Assembly: GCA_028583605.1 (NCBI GenBank)
Contig: CM053327.1
Span: forward strand, 40,467,059-40,531,058
Source of the DNA: Dastarcus helophoroides
Lineage: Eukaryota > Arthropoda > Insecta > Coleoptera > Bothrideridae
Length of the DNA: 64,000 nucleotides
Direction of reading: 5' to 3'
Under the pieces are notes generated by a model, which did no database searches, had not been told where the DNA came from, and saw nothing but the letters and a program-made list of their open reading frames with translations. The position numbers and the translations under genes are program-made. Positions 1 to 12,700 of the stretch are shown here, in pieces. The stretch's first letter is position 1. Every line of letters starts with the position of its first letter.

Positions 1-84
1 CACGGGGAGAGCACAATGGGCCCGGAAAGGGTGGCCTAAGTGCTGGCCTAAATTTTTAGGCAACCCACAACGAATCCAGAATCC
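1..84 (+). mobile_element. 3' tail of a non-LTR retrotransposon (LINE)
   Basis: The first ~84 bases are nearly identical to 22333-22416, the terminal part of a LINE 3' end downstream of a truncated ORF end. Both finish with the short repeat AATCCAGAATCCAG. This copy is truncated by the window edge, so how far it extends is unknown. Confidence 0.6.
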
Positions 85-543
85 AGAAATAGTTGCAATT
101 TTCGAGGTTTAGTTAAAAAAAAATCGATCAATAGAAGCAGAAGTTTTTTACTAGATGAGAGGCGCGCCTCGCTGGTTAAGAGGTCTTACTGTATGGCATT
201 GGATTTATGATGCATCGTGTTAGAGCGAGACAATCAAAATACCTCCACCTTGTTAAATGAAACAAATAATAGTTGAGTTGTGTTAGCAACCGTTTTAGAG
301 AGTTGTATGTTATGTATAAAAACGTGAATATATTTTTTCTCCACAAACATTGTTAATCTGTATTGCCATATAACTTAAATAAGGACCATAATTCAAACAC
401 ATCGAATGTCGAATGCATCGAAACATATCGATATATCTTTTTCGATACATCAACTGAATACAGTACGTGGCATCCCTACCAGTAGCTAATAAATTGTCAT
501 GTATTTGATATACATGGACTGAAAAATCAGAACAAATACTTAC

Positions 544-709
544 CACTTCACGTCTCCTCCTTTCCTGCTCTTGTAGCCTCTGTCGCTCCCTATCCGTTCG
601 ATCTGATCCTGAGCTTTGTGATCCTGGCGATATACTACCATCAGCCGGCGATGCTCTCAGTTCTTCTACCCGTGGCGTTGTTATTGGTTGTTGCTCAGCT
701 ATTGCTTTC
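544..709 (-). CDS. fs(1)h: fs(1)h long-isoform exon: charged coiled coil near the C-terminus
   Basis: It continues the helix ([20 protein letters not shown]), then [19 protein letters not shown] and [10 protein letters not shown], phase 0, donor GTAAGT. BRD4-L has the similar [10 protein letters not shown] just before its P-TEFb-binding C-terminus. That last exon should lie upstream of base 1 on this strand. Confidence 0.88.
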
Positions 710-3700
710 CTACACAAAAAAATAATCGGAATATGAATATGTTGATTTTTCTGAAAATTTCGACTTTTGCAGACTGCTTTTAGAAATTCTGACTTATTTT
801 GAAGAATTCAATTTCAAATTTTATTTCTATATTTCGAGATTTCCAAAAATTGTTTTTCTTAAATCTTGAAATTGCTTTCAAAATCTATATCTGCTAATTT
901 CAACTTTTTCATGCAATTTGCAATTTTTCTAGAAATTTTACTTGTTTTTTAAGTTTAATCCACTCGCAAAGGGTGACCCCATTATGCCCTCAAAACTCCA
1001 CGAGTAGGATGCGGAAACAAGGATAGACGGCGATAAACCGCCTTCTTCTTCTTTTCGAATATCTTCCAATTTTTTAAATTTCAACTTTTTTTGAATATTT
1101 TGCCCTTAAAAATTTTGACTGATCGAATCGAAAATCTGGACCTTTTTAAAAATTTTGACAGTCATTGGAAAAGGTAAGCAGTCTTATGATGTGCTTCGTC
1201 TGAATGTCACTAATAAGATTTAAGGGTGCGTTTACCCTTGACATTTTATTCCGTAAATTTCTCTTTGACAGAAGTGCCAACTTCATCCTGATGGTGGGTT
1301 TCTACTAGACATTTTATTCCATACATTCAGTGACGGCGCCAAAGGGGGACCAAGGTGGGCACGTGCCTCCCTTTTTGACGCAGTCCCCACCCAAATTTTG
1401 TAATAGGTATTTTATATCAGAGAGAAATGTGCGAAATAAAGTGCCTAGTGTAAACGCACCTTAAAAAATTGAAATACAAATTTTATCCCCTGAAACCAAG
1501 TATCTCTCTGAAGATAACAGCTTGGCTGTCGAAACACGTTAGAGCAACCTTTGTTGTGTTTTTTAATTTTTCTTGGTTTCAGTGGACAAGATTTGTATTT
1601 CAATTTTTGAAGACAACCAAGGATCCACCAAAATTACTCACCTTGCTTTTTCTAAGGCATCTTCCTCCTCCTTCTCCCTGCGCCTCTCGTTCTCGACCCT
1701 CAGCCTTTCTTTCTCCGCCTGCTCTTTCTGCTGCTTTTTCAGTTCTAGCGTTTCAAGTCTTTGTTTTTCCCTATCAGCCTTTTCTTTGGCTTTGTTCTGG
1801 AAGGCTTTAAAGCTGTCCATGACTTGTTGTCGACTGCTGCCTCCCGTGGCATTGTTTTGGGGCGAATTGGCTTTCGCCAGGCTGGACCAAGAGCTGGCGT
1901 TTTTAACGTTTTGCTCCTGTTTGGACTTGTAGCCCATCGTATACGACTGACTTTGAGTTTTCTGATCCAATGCCAGCTTTTTATCGTTCAAGCCCGAACT
2001 GGAAACGATATCGATGCGGTCTTCCGATTTGGTACTGGATTCTTTTTTCACAGATACGTTGTTTATTTGCTGAGGTATGGGATCGAATAGTGAAGGGATT
2101 GACATGCCAATAGGTAAACCCATGGAAGTGAGACCGTTGTTGTTGCTGGCCATGTCGAATTCTTGCTTAATGCCGTAGCCGTTATTGCTAATATGTTGCA
2201 TCAAATTCGATTGTGTTGTCGTGGGTTGTATCATGGAAGATAATTCGGAATCGATTGTTCTATGTATATCGTGCATCATCGGTGCTATCGAAGGAATCAT
2301 GTTCCCTACAGTCATGTTGGGCTTGATATCCATCCCCATGCTAGACTGCAAAAGCGGAGGATTTAAATTAGGAACGGAGGTTATAGCGGGATTTATTAAA
2401 GGGTTGGATAAGGTCGGAGGCATTTGCACCATGCTGGCTGCCATATTTTCTAAAGATTCAGTTTTGATTATGTCGTGTTCTAGACTAGCCAACGATTGTT
2501 CTAAAGGGTCGGTGTAAGTACTTGGTAGGGGTGATAGGACGTTAGGTTTAGGTTTATCGGGGGAAGGTGTGGGCAAAGCTACCGGCTTTGAGACTTGCGG
2601 TACGGAGGCGGGTGCCGCAGCCTGTTGCACGGGGACGGCATTAGGTGGTTTATCTATGGATGGCTTGCGATTCGGTATCGGTGCAGTGTTTATGCTCGGT
2701 TTATTGGTCGTATTGTTTGTTACCGATGTTGTTGTCGATTGATTCGTGGGGTGACTATTTGTAGCGCCGACCGTTTGGGTGATTGTTGGTGCTTGCGGTT
2801 TGGCAATATTCTAAATAAAAAAAAATTAAACAATTAGTCTCTAGAGTAATATATCCAACTCCTGTCTGATATCACGATCTTTTGAATGGTACAAACCCTT
2901 TTTTTTAAACAATTTGTTTTTCATTAACACTGTTATGGTTCCGTTTTAAATATATCCAAATTGTAAAAGAAATAAAAATTATTGTGCTTTAAATATTATA
3001 TTAGTGGTACGTCAAAATTCATAATTTTTTAGAAATTCTCATTTTTTGCGTTACGTCATCTTGCGGTCATTTTAGAAACTCAAATATTTTTTGGCGACTT
3101 TTCGGGGCCCATTTTTTTTCCAACTCTGTGGGGTGGTTCGTTGCCAAAAGCGTCCATTCTTAGGTGACCACCTACTACAGTTTTTCTCGAAATTTCCAGG
3201 TTACCGCAACAGAAACCGAAATTCAATGTCGGAAAAATCTAGTTTAGCCCAATCTCTAATAAAAACTGCAAAGCTATACACCTTCGGAAGAGATAAAAAT
3301 CCCTAACATTTACTGTAAGTTTCTTAACCTACACAAATCTGTGGGGCGCGGCCGCCTGCATAGTTGGGCAATTACTTGGTAACTTGGTTGAGAAAAATTG
3401 ATTACAATTTGTCATATCCCAAAATTTTTTGATGGAAATCGATGCAATTAAGGATGGTGTTGACTTCGACAGGAATCATGGTTTAAACCACCTACCACAG
3501 CGTTTCCCAAACTATTTTGGTTATGACCCGATTATTTCCCCTTCGTGACCCATTTTTTAACTACCTTCGTTTTCTTCTCAAAATTTCGACCACTTTTTGA
3601 AGTTGGAATGTCAAAATTTCGTCTCTTCTTTCTACGATTTTGTAATCTTTTCAATTAATAAGTAATCTGATCCAAATTACCGTAATTTGATCCAAATTAC

Positions 3701-6700
3701 TTCGAAATCCCCAATTGAAGTTTTAAAGCGTGAAGTACTTCGCTTTAACCTGAAAACTGAATTTTTTCACCATGCTGAATTTTTCTTAAAATTTCGATGC
3801 TCTTCTGAATATTTTTCGAATACAATTCTTTAGATTTTTTTTAAAACAGTTGACGTTTAAATAGAAAATTTCGATTGGTTTTTAAATCGAGAAATGTCCA
3901 CATTTTTTGAGAATCTATACTTTTTTGAAAATTTATTTATTTTTAATTTCCAAATTTTCTACCTTTTTAAAAAATGTTCCACCTTTTTCAAAATTTGAAC
4001 CATCCTAAATTTTTTCGAAAATTTTAAGTTTTCAAAATTTCGTCACTTTTTCACATTTTAAAATTTTTGAAATTGTCGACTGAAATTTTTTCCCCCAAAA
4101 TTTCGACCTTTTCTGGAGAATTGTGGCTTCAGCATTTTCGAATATTTTCACAATTTTCGACTTTAGCATAACTTTAGCTTCCTTTAAAAATGTTAATTTT
4201 AAGATTTTCACTTTTCTAAAAAAAATGAAACTTTTTTTTTGGAAAATTCCGTTAAATGTTTAAAATTTTGCACGTTTCGAAAATTTTGAACTTCTTGAAT
4301 CCTCAATTTTTCAGTTTTTTCCGTAAATTTCGTATTTTTTTCAAAATTTCAGCATTTTAGAGTTTCGACTACTTTTGAGGTTTTAAAAATTTTGATTTGG
4401 CTTCAGCAATTTCGAATATTTTCAAAATTTTTGACTTTTTGCAAAATTTTAACTTTTTTTTCAAAATTTCAACTTTAAAGTTTTCCACTTTTGTAAAGAA
4501 AACGACCTTTTTCGAAAATATCGTCTAATTTTCAAAATTTTGCCTTTTTCGAAAATTTTAAACTTCTTGAATCCTCGATTTTTCAGCTTTTTCTGTAAAT
4601 TTCGTATTTTTTTCAAAATTTCAGCATTTTAGAGTTTCGACTACTTTTGAGGTTTTAAAAATTTTGATTTGGCTTCAGAATTTTCGAATATTATCAAAAT
4701 TTTTGACTTTTTGCAAAATTTTAACTTTTTTAAAAATTTCAACTTTAAGATTTCCACTTTTCTAAAAAAACGACCTTTTTCGAAAATATCGTCTAATTTT
4801 CAAAATTTTGCCTTTTTCGAAAATTTTAAACTTCTTGAATCCTCGATTGTTCAGGTTTTTCTGTAAATTTCGTATTTTTTTTCAAAATTTCAGCATTTTA
4901 GAGTTTCGACTACTTTTGAGGTTTAAAAATTTTGATTTGGCTTCAGCATTTTCGAATATTATCAAAATTTTCGGCTTTTTGCCAAATTTTAACTTTCTGT
5001 AAAAATTTCAACTTTAAGATTTTCACTTTTCTAAAAAATCGACTTTTTTTTTGAAAATATCGTTTAATTTTTAAAATTTGACTTTTTCGAAAATTTTAAA
5101 CTTCTTGAATCCTCAATTTTTCAGTTTTTTTCTATAATTTCGTATTTTATTCAAAATTTCAGCATTTTAAAGTTTTGACTACTTTTGAGGTTTTAAACAT
5201 TTTGATCTGGCTTCAGCATTATCGAATATTTTCAAAATTTTCGACTGTTGCATAACTTTAGCTTTCTTTAAAAATTTCAACTTTAAGGTTTTCACTTTTC
5301 TAAAAAAATCGACTTTTTTTGAAAGTATCGTTTGATTTTTAAAATTTTGACCTTTTTGAGCTTCTTGAATCCTCAATTTTGCAGTATTTTTTTGTAAATT
5401 TCGTATTTTTTTCAAAATTTCAGCATTTTAGAGTTTCGACTACTTTTGAGGTTTTAAAAATTTTGATTTGGCTTCAGCAATTTCGAATATTTTCAAAATT
5501 TTTGACTTTTAGCAAAATTTTAACTTTTTTTCAAAATTTCAACTTTAAGATTTCCAATTTTCTAAAAAAATGACCTTTTTCGAAAATATCGTCTAATTTT
5601 CAAAATTTTGCCTTTTTCGAAAATTTTAAACTTCTTGAATCCTCGATTTTTCAGTTTTTCTGTAAATTTCGTTTTTTTTTTCAAAATTTCAGCATTTTAG
5701 AGTTTCGACTACTTTTGAGGTTTTAAAAATTTTGATTTGGCTTCAGCATTTTCGAATATTTTCAAAATTTTCGACTTTGTGCAAAATTTTAACTTTTTTT
5801 AAAAATTTCAACTAAGATTTTCACTTTTCTAAAAAAAAAATCGACTTTTTTTTTAAATATCGTTTAATATTTAAAATTTTGACTTTTTCGAAAATTTTAA
5901 ACTTCTTGAATCCTCAATTTTTCAGTTTTTTTCTATAATTTCGTATTTTATTCAAAATTTCAGCATTTTAAAGTTTTGACTACTTTTGAGGTTTTAAACA
6001 TTTTGATCTGGCTTCAGCATTATCGAATATTTTCAAAATTTTCGACTTTTGCACAACTTTGGCTTTCTTTAAGAATTTTAACTTTAAAATTTTCATTTTT
6101 CTAAAAAAATTAGACTTTTTTTTGAAAATTCCGTTAAATGTTTAAAATTTTGCCTTTTTCGAAAATTTTGAACTTCTTGAATCCTCGATTGTTCAGTTTT
6201 TCTTGTAAATTTCGTAGTTTTTTTGGAAATTCCAGCATTTTAGAATATCGACTACTTTTGAGGTTTTAAAAATTTTGATTTTGCTTCAGCATTTTCGAAT
6301 ATTTTCAAAATTTTCGACTTTTTACAAAATTTTAACTTTAAGATATTCACTTTTTTAAAAAAATCGACTTTTTTTGAAAATTAGTCTAATTTTCAAAATT
6401 TTGCCTTTTCCGAAAATTTTAAACTTCTTGAATCCTCAATTTTGCAGTTTTTTCTGTAATTTTCAAAATTTCAGCATTTTAGAGTTTCGACTACTTTTGA
6501 GGTTTTAAAAATTTTGATTTGGCTTCAACAATTTCGAATATTTTCAAAATTTTTGACTTTTTGCAAAATTTTAACTTTCTTTTAAAATTTCATCTTAAAG
6601 ATTTCCACTTTTCTAAAAAAAACCGACTTTTTTTCTTTTAAATATCGTTTGATTTTTTAAAATTTTGACTTTTTCGAAAATTTTGAACTTCTTGAATCCC

Positions 6701-9700
6701 AATTTTTCAGTTTTTTCTGTAAATTTTGTTTTTATTTCAAAATTACAATATTTTAAAGTTTCGACCATTTTTAAAAATTTCAGTTTCTCTGATAATTCTG
6801 ATTTTTCTTCAACATTTAGGCTTTCGACGAATCACGCTTTTTTTTGAAATTTTCGATTTTTTTTAAATTCAATGTTCTTTCAAAATTAAAAATCGATTTT
6901 TTCAAAAAAAGCGTCATTTGTCGAAAGCCCAAATAAATACTGAAAAAAATTAGAAATATCGAAAAACTGAAATTTTTATAAATGGTCGAAACTTTTGGAA
7001 AATATCAAAATTTTCAAACCTCAAAAAATAAACGAAATTTTCAAAAAAAGTCTAATTTTGTTAGAAAAGTAAAAATCTTGAAGTTGAAATTTTTTAAGAA
7101 AATTCAAATTTTGCAAAAAGTCAGAAACTATGAAAATATTCGGCAATTCGAAAAAAGGATTTTATTTAAAATTTGAAATGTCTTTAAAAAATTTGAAAAT
7201 GTCCAGTTTTCATTTTAATAATAAAAGTGGAAAATTTGAGAAGGGCAAAACTTCAAAAATAATATGGCTTTTAATTTGGATTTTTTCACCAATGTTGATT
7301 TGTTCCGATTCAAATTTAATACAGGAGTTCTATTAAATTTTGTCTGTAAAACGAAATATCCAGGATAAAGTTTATTTAGATAAAAGTCGAAATTCCAAAA
7401 AACATACTCAAGAGATTTTGAGCTGAAATCAGTAAATTAGAATTTTGAGAATATTTTGAACCTATTTTTTAAAATGTCAGTTTTAAAGTCAAAATTTCGA
7501 AAGACAAGTCAATTTCTTTTAAATACATAAAACAGCAAAATTAGAAGACCATATGACAAACAAACACACGCAGATAAGAGGCAAACATTGACAAAAGTTA
7601 TATAATAGAAGTTTTACGGTTATAATGTAATACCTAACATTGACTACAGCGCCATCTACTTGTAAATGCTCTATTCTGCGACCTGGTATTTTGGTGGCCC
7701 GATGCCGGGTCGCGACCCACTATTTGGGAAACGCTGACCCACCATATTCAGCAGACGTGTGCTGCTGAATATTAATTAATTAATTTATATTACTTCGATC
7801 TTCTCAAAATGTATCTAATAGTAACTTTTTTAGTAGAAGATAAAATCCACCCTGAGCAAGCTGAAAAATTCTGACAAAATGGAATTTTCAAGTTGCTCGT
7901 AGAATGCAAGAAAGGGTTACTGATTAAATATAGCTGATCAATTCTATAATGCACAGACCAATAGGTTTGAACATTTATTAGATTCGAAGTTTGGAAACCA
8001 AATACCGGTTTCGATCTTGTTAGATCTCGTCAGTTTGGTATATCCAACTCGAATGCTAATAAATGCTCCGACAAGTAAGTACTAAAACATTCACAGGCAT
8101 CAAGCGAGTGACTCTTTAGTTCTACCACCTATTGGTCCATAGAGAAACTATGGCCATCGCCAACAATGTCGTATGCATAGCTGATCAATGAAACAACGGT
8201 TTTTCAGTAGAGAGTAATCGATGAACAAAATAATTAGTGGCTGTGGAGCTATTACACGTTGCAGAATCAGTTCACTTGTAGTCCTACCTCATTCTTTTAT
8301 GCTATTTAAAGTCTCAACAAGAATTTTTCAAAAAACGATAACATTTCGTGAATGCAATTAGGAAATAACTTAAAAATTAGATGAAATACCAAAACCCTTC
8401 TACACTACAATACTCACCAGTGTTATATTTCCCACAGAAGGATTGGGAGATTTCTTATTTTTCTTTTTAGGTGGACGATTACCGGCACCTAGAACACTTT
8501 AACACTAAGAGGCTGCTTTCAAGAAGCATAGTTAGCCTTGAGTGCTTTATTTGTATGGGGTTGCTTGACAATAACACCACTAGGTATAATAAATTCCATA
8601 TTCAATTTATTTTTGACATTAGATTTTTATACTAACATCTTTCATCATTGTATACGCTTATGCAAAATTTACAAACAAAATGCATAATACAAAAATAGGC
8701 AACACCAACTACAAAGAGGCAAGACAAAAGAATGATACAAAAATCGAAGACTGAAAGCAAGGAATTTGAATTTGACGAAAATTATGTACAAGTTATTACC
8801 TAACTGGAATCCTAAATATCATAAGTTATGTATTTACAAACTTACTCTGAGAGTTTCTTAAAAAATTTGTATTTTATCAACCATTCAGGTCGGATCATTT
8901 GATTGAAAGTAAATAAAAAAATAACTGATAAGTTAGATATATTTATATATTAAAGTATGCCAAAATACATTGAAACAAAATATAAAAAAAATGGACATTA
9001 CAGTGCAAATAAAATTTCAATCTGTGAGATAGTTGGTATGTACAACCATACCAAACAAAACTTAAGTATAAATACAATATAAAAGGATGTATGATTTAAA
9101 ATCTTATTAAAAAAAAATAAAACAAAAACCGACAGGACAACGTTTTCGGATACATTAAAATTATATACATTTAAACATCAGAAACAAATTAAACATGATA
9201 TGAGACAACTTTCGTACTTATTTCACTCCTTTATTTGAAACCTAACCTGACTTGCCTCTGTTTTAAGTTAGTTGACTGCCAAGTGAAAGTATTTATAAAA
9301 TGCCTGAGTGCAAACAATGTGAATGGAGGCCAGCAATAAATCAGCCAAACGAAGAACCATACAGCACCATACCTTTTGAAAAAAAAAACAAGCTTACCAT
9401 TTTCCCTTTCGAGATGAACCATCTAAAATTTTATGTATATACTCCCCAACTGCACCTTATGTAATTATGTAAAGAGGTTATTTTATTCTCTCTACGTGTG
9501 AGGTCCCCTTTTAATGCCAACGTGTAAAAACCATCCTAATCTTCTGTTTTTAGTGTAAAAACCATCCTAATCTTACTGTTTTTGGTGTAAAACCATCCTA
9601 ATCTTACAGTTTTTAGTGTAAAACCACCCTAACCTTTTTGTTTTCAGTGTAAAACCATCCTAATCTTACTGTTTTCAATGTAAAATCATCCTAATCTTAC

Positions 9701-12700
9701 TATTTTCAGACTTTACATTTAAGTTTTTAGAATATTTTTCAGCCTTCGTCAATCTAGGAATTTTGTTATTTTGTTAATTATGATTATTTCATTTGTTTTC
9801 GACTTTCTTTGAAAAATTCGACTTTGAAATTTGTTACTTATGTAAAATTCAACATTTAAAAAAACTTCGACATTTCAAGATTTCCAATTCTTCAAATTCC
9901 CGTTTTTGTCAAAAATTTTGATTTTTAAAATATTTAGTTTTTTCTACACGAGATTCTATTTCAAAATTCCGCGTTTGTAGAGCTTGACTCTTTTTAAATG
10001 ACATTCGAAATTTTGATGAATTTTTTTTATGAATTGTCGAAATTAACAAAAAAAATTAAATTTCGACATTTTAAAATTTTCACTGTGTTTAAATTCCCAT
10101 TTATCAAAATTTCGAATTTTTTCAACATCAGATTCTTTTTCAAAAGCAACGACAGTAGGGTCGTTAGGGATATATTTCGGATTTGGATACGAAATTATTT
10201 CGGATATCCGAGATTTTCAGATATTATTTCGGTCACAAATATTATTGATTTTTTATCGATTTTAAAGGCATGAAATATCACACATGAATTCCTCAAGTAA
10301 CTTACAGGGAACACGACGAAAGGATTTTTGAAAATTCGTTCCTCATTTTTGAAGTTGGAAATTTAAAAATTGGTGTTTAAATTTCAGTTTACAAATAACA
10401 GTTAAATCAATGTTTTTGGCAATTCATTCCCTTAAGAGGTAATCTACTTACTTTAAAAAAAGGTCAACATTTTCAAAAAATTCCAAAGTTTCATGACAAG
10501 TCGAAATTTCGAAAAATAGACAAAATTTTGGAGTCGGGATTTTAAAAAATAAGAAATAATAGAAACAAAATTGCAAATTTTGAAAAAACTCGAATAAGTG
10601 AATTGGAAAAATAAGAAATTTTCAAAACTTCGAAATTTTTAAAAAGTTAAAATTAGAAAGGAGTTAAAATTAATAAAAATCGAAATGTTGACAAAAAATG
10701 TCAAAATTTTTGAAGAAAATTTGAAATATTTGAAGTCTAAATATTAGAAAAAACTCAAAATTAACAAAAAAGTTTTCAAAGATATTTTTAAAGGCTAAAA
10801 TTTTAAATAATTGAAATTTTTTATTCCCACTTTTTCAAGTGCCACTGAAATGTCAAAAGGCAAGTCCGAATTGTTTTAAAAAATTTCACCATTTTTTCCG
10901 AATTCTCCAATTTATTAAAAATGGAATTTTCCTCAACCTAAACCTAACCTATTCTTGGTTAAGAAGGCGGTTCATCGCCATCTATCCTTGTTCCCGCATC
11001 CTACTGACAGGGCTCTCTCTCTCTCTGAAGGCATAATGGGGTTCCCCTTTGCGAGTGAACTGAACTTAAAAATGTCACTTTAAAATTTTTGATTTTCTCA
11101 AAATTTCGATCTCTTTAAAAACTTTATCTTCCTTTTTTGGAAATTTTAACTGTCTATGAAAACGTGGCCTTTTTTCAAATATCGATTTTTTTTAGATAAA
11201 TTTGACTTCAAAATTTTCGACCTTTTCAAAATTTTAGCTTTTCTTGATAATTTTGTCACTTTTCAAATTTTGTCTGCTTTTGAAAAATTGGAATTTTTTC
11301 AAACTTTTGCCTTATCTTCAAATTTTTTGAAAATTCCGTTTTTTTCAAAATGTTAACATTTTCCAAAGCTTTTTATTTTAAAATGACGATATTTTTCAAA
11401 ACTAATACATTGTAGGTGGATTTTGCCCACTAATGTGATGGATTGTCAAAAACGCTGAAAGAGTTGACGTTTATTTACAAACAGATTTATAATTTTAAAA
11501 ATGACGAAATTTCATTCCTTCTAGAACACCACCTTTGAGGGATGAATTTTCCAAAATCCTTTCTTACTGCTCAGCTTCGTTGCAAAAGTGAAAAATTTCA
11601 TGCTTCCAGACCCACCGGTCTAGGGCTATGCGTTGTCTGTCGGTCAGTATTTATTTAAGAGTTTTATTAAATAGATTGTTTTTATAAGTTTAAATATTCA
11701 AGAATTTCACAAGTGAGGGTTAAAATTATATCAATTGTAAAATTTTTATCTCTTTCACAAATTTAATCCTAAAGGCACAATCGTTCGCTACATCTAACTT
11801 AAAAATTGCGTATCTGACCTATACAGGTCAGGATTGTAAAGTTATTTCTTCGAGTTTAAATAATAAAATTACTTCAGGCAGTAAAAATGCTTCGACACAA
11901 AGTGCTGCTCCGTAAATAACGCTGTTTTCAAATTTTACTGGTCCCAGGCGCAATAGGTACCCGTTATAACCTAATACGACATAATATGCTGTTGGGAAGT
12001 ATGTGTGATGATGTTAACATAAACGTATTCGAAACATCACATCCAAATAAAAGCAAAACATTTCATAGGCTTGCAAAAAATTGAAAAAATAAATGAATGA
12101 GTTGACGACTAGCCGCCACACACATTGTCTGCATTTGACATTTAGCCCGATGAAGTTCATCACCTGTCAAAACCTCCGAAACCTTTCCAATGGTATCACC
12201 CATCAATATTTTAGACCTTTAAATGGTCGGTATGGTTGGTCCGCTGCTGGCAGACTCCACACATAATATGCACTCAAGGCCGTTACCAATGCACCACATT
12301 AAATAGGTAACCAGCTTACTTAAGCTAAACAATGTTAATACTGAGCGCGTTACCTGTTTAAAGTGGACCGCTTTATATGTCACAAGATTAGGCTCCATAA
12401 TACTTAAGTGTAATGAAAGAATTTTTAATGCAACATAAAAAATTTCTATGCGATAAGGGGGCAGTATAAAAAATAAAAACTATGTTGCATTAAAATTGGA
12501 TTAACATACACAATGGACAAGAGCACCAGCCTAACAAAAGTGAAAACATGGGGCCACTCCTGCGAATCTGCATGAAAAAATATATGAAAAATGTCGAGCC
12601 CAATTGGTAGTTTTGTAAAAAGATACCAGCTTTGGTTTAGCACAAAAATATCACTAGACCCAACCGAATCCATAAAGAATTCTAAAGATTTTAGATATTA

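Noticed and set aside
1638..2630. Stand-alone 330-aa protein
   Set aside because: It is part of the fs(1)h long-isoform exon 1642-2810; the coding sequence extends upstream in frame to the acceptor at 2811-2813.
4669..7336. Several Phe/Asn/Lys-rich open frames (60-78 codons)
   Set aside because: They are by-products of the AT-rich satellite; the same words recur in shifted frames.
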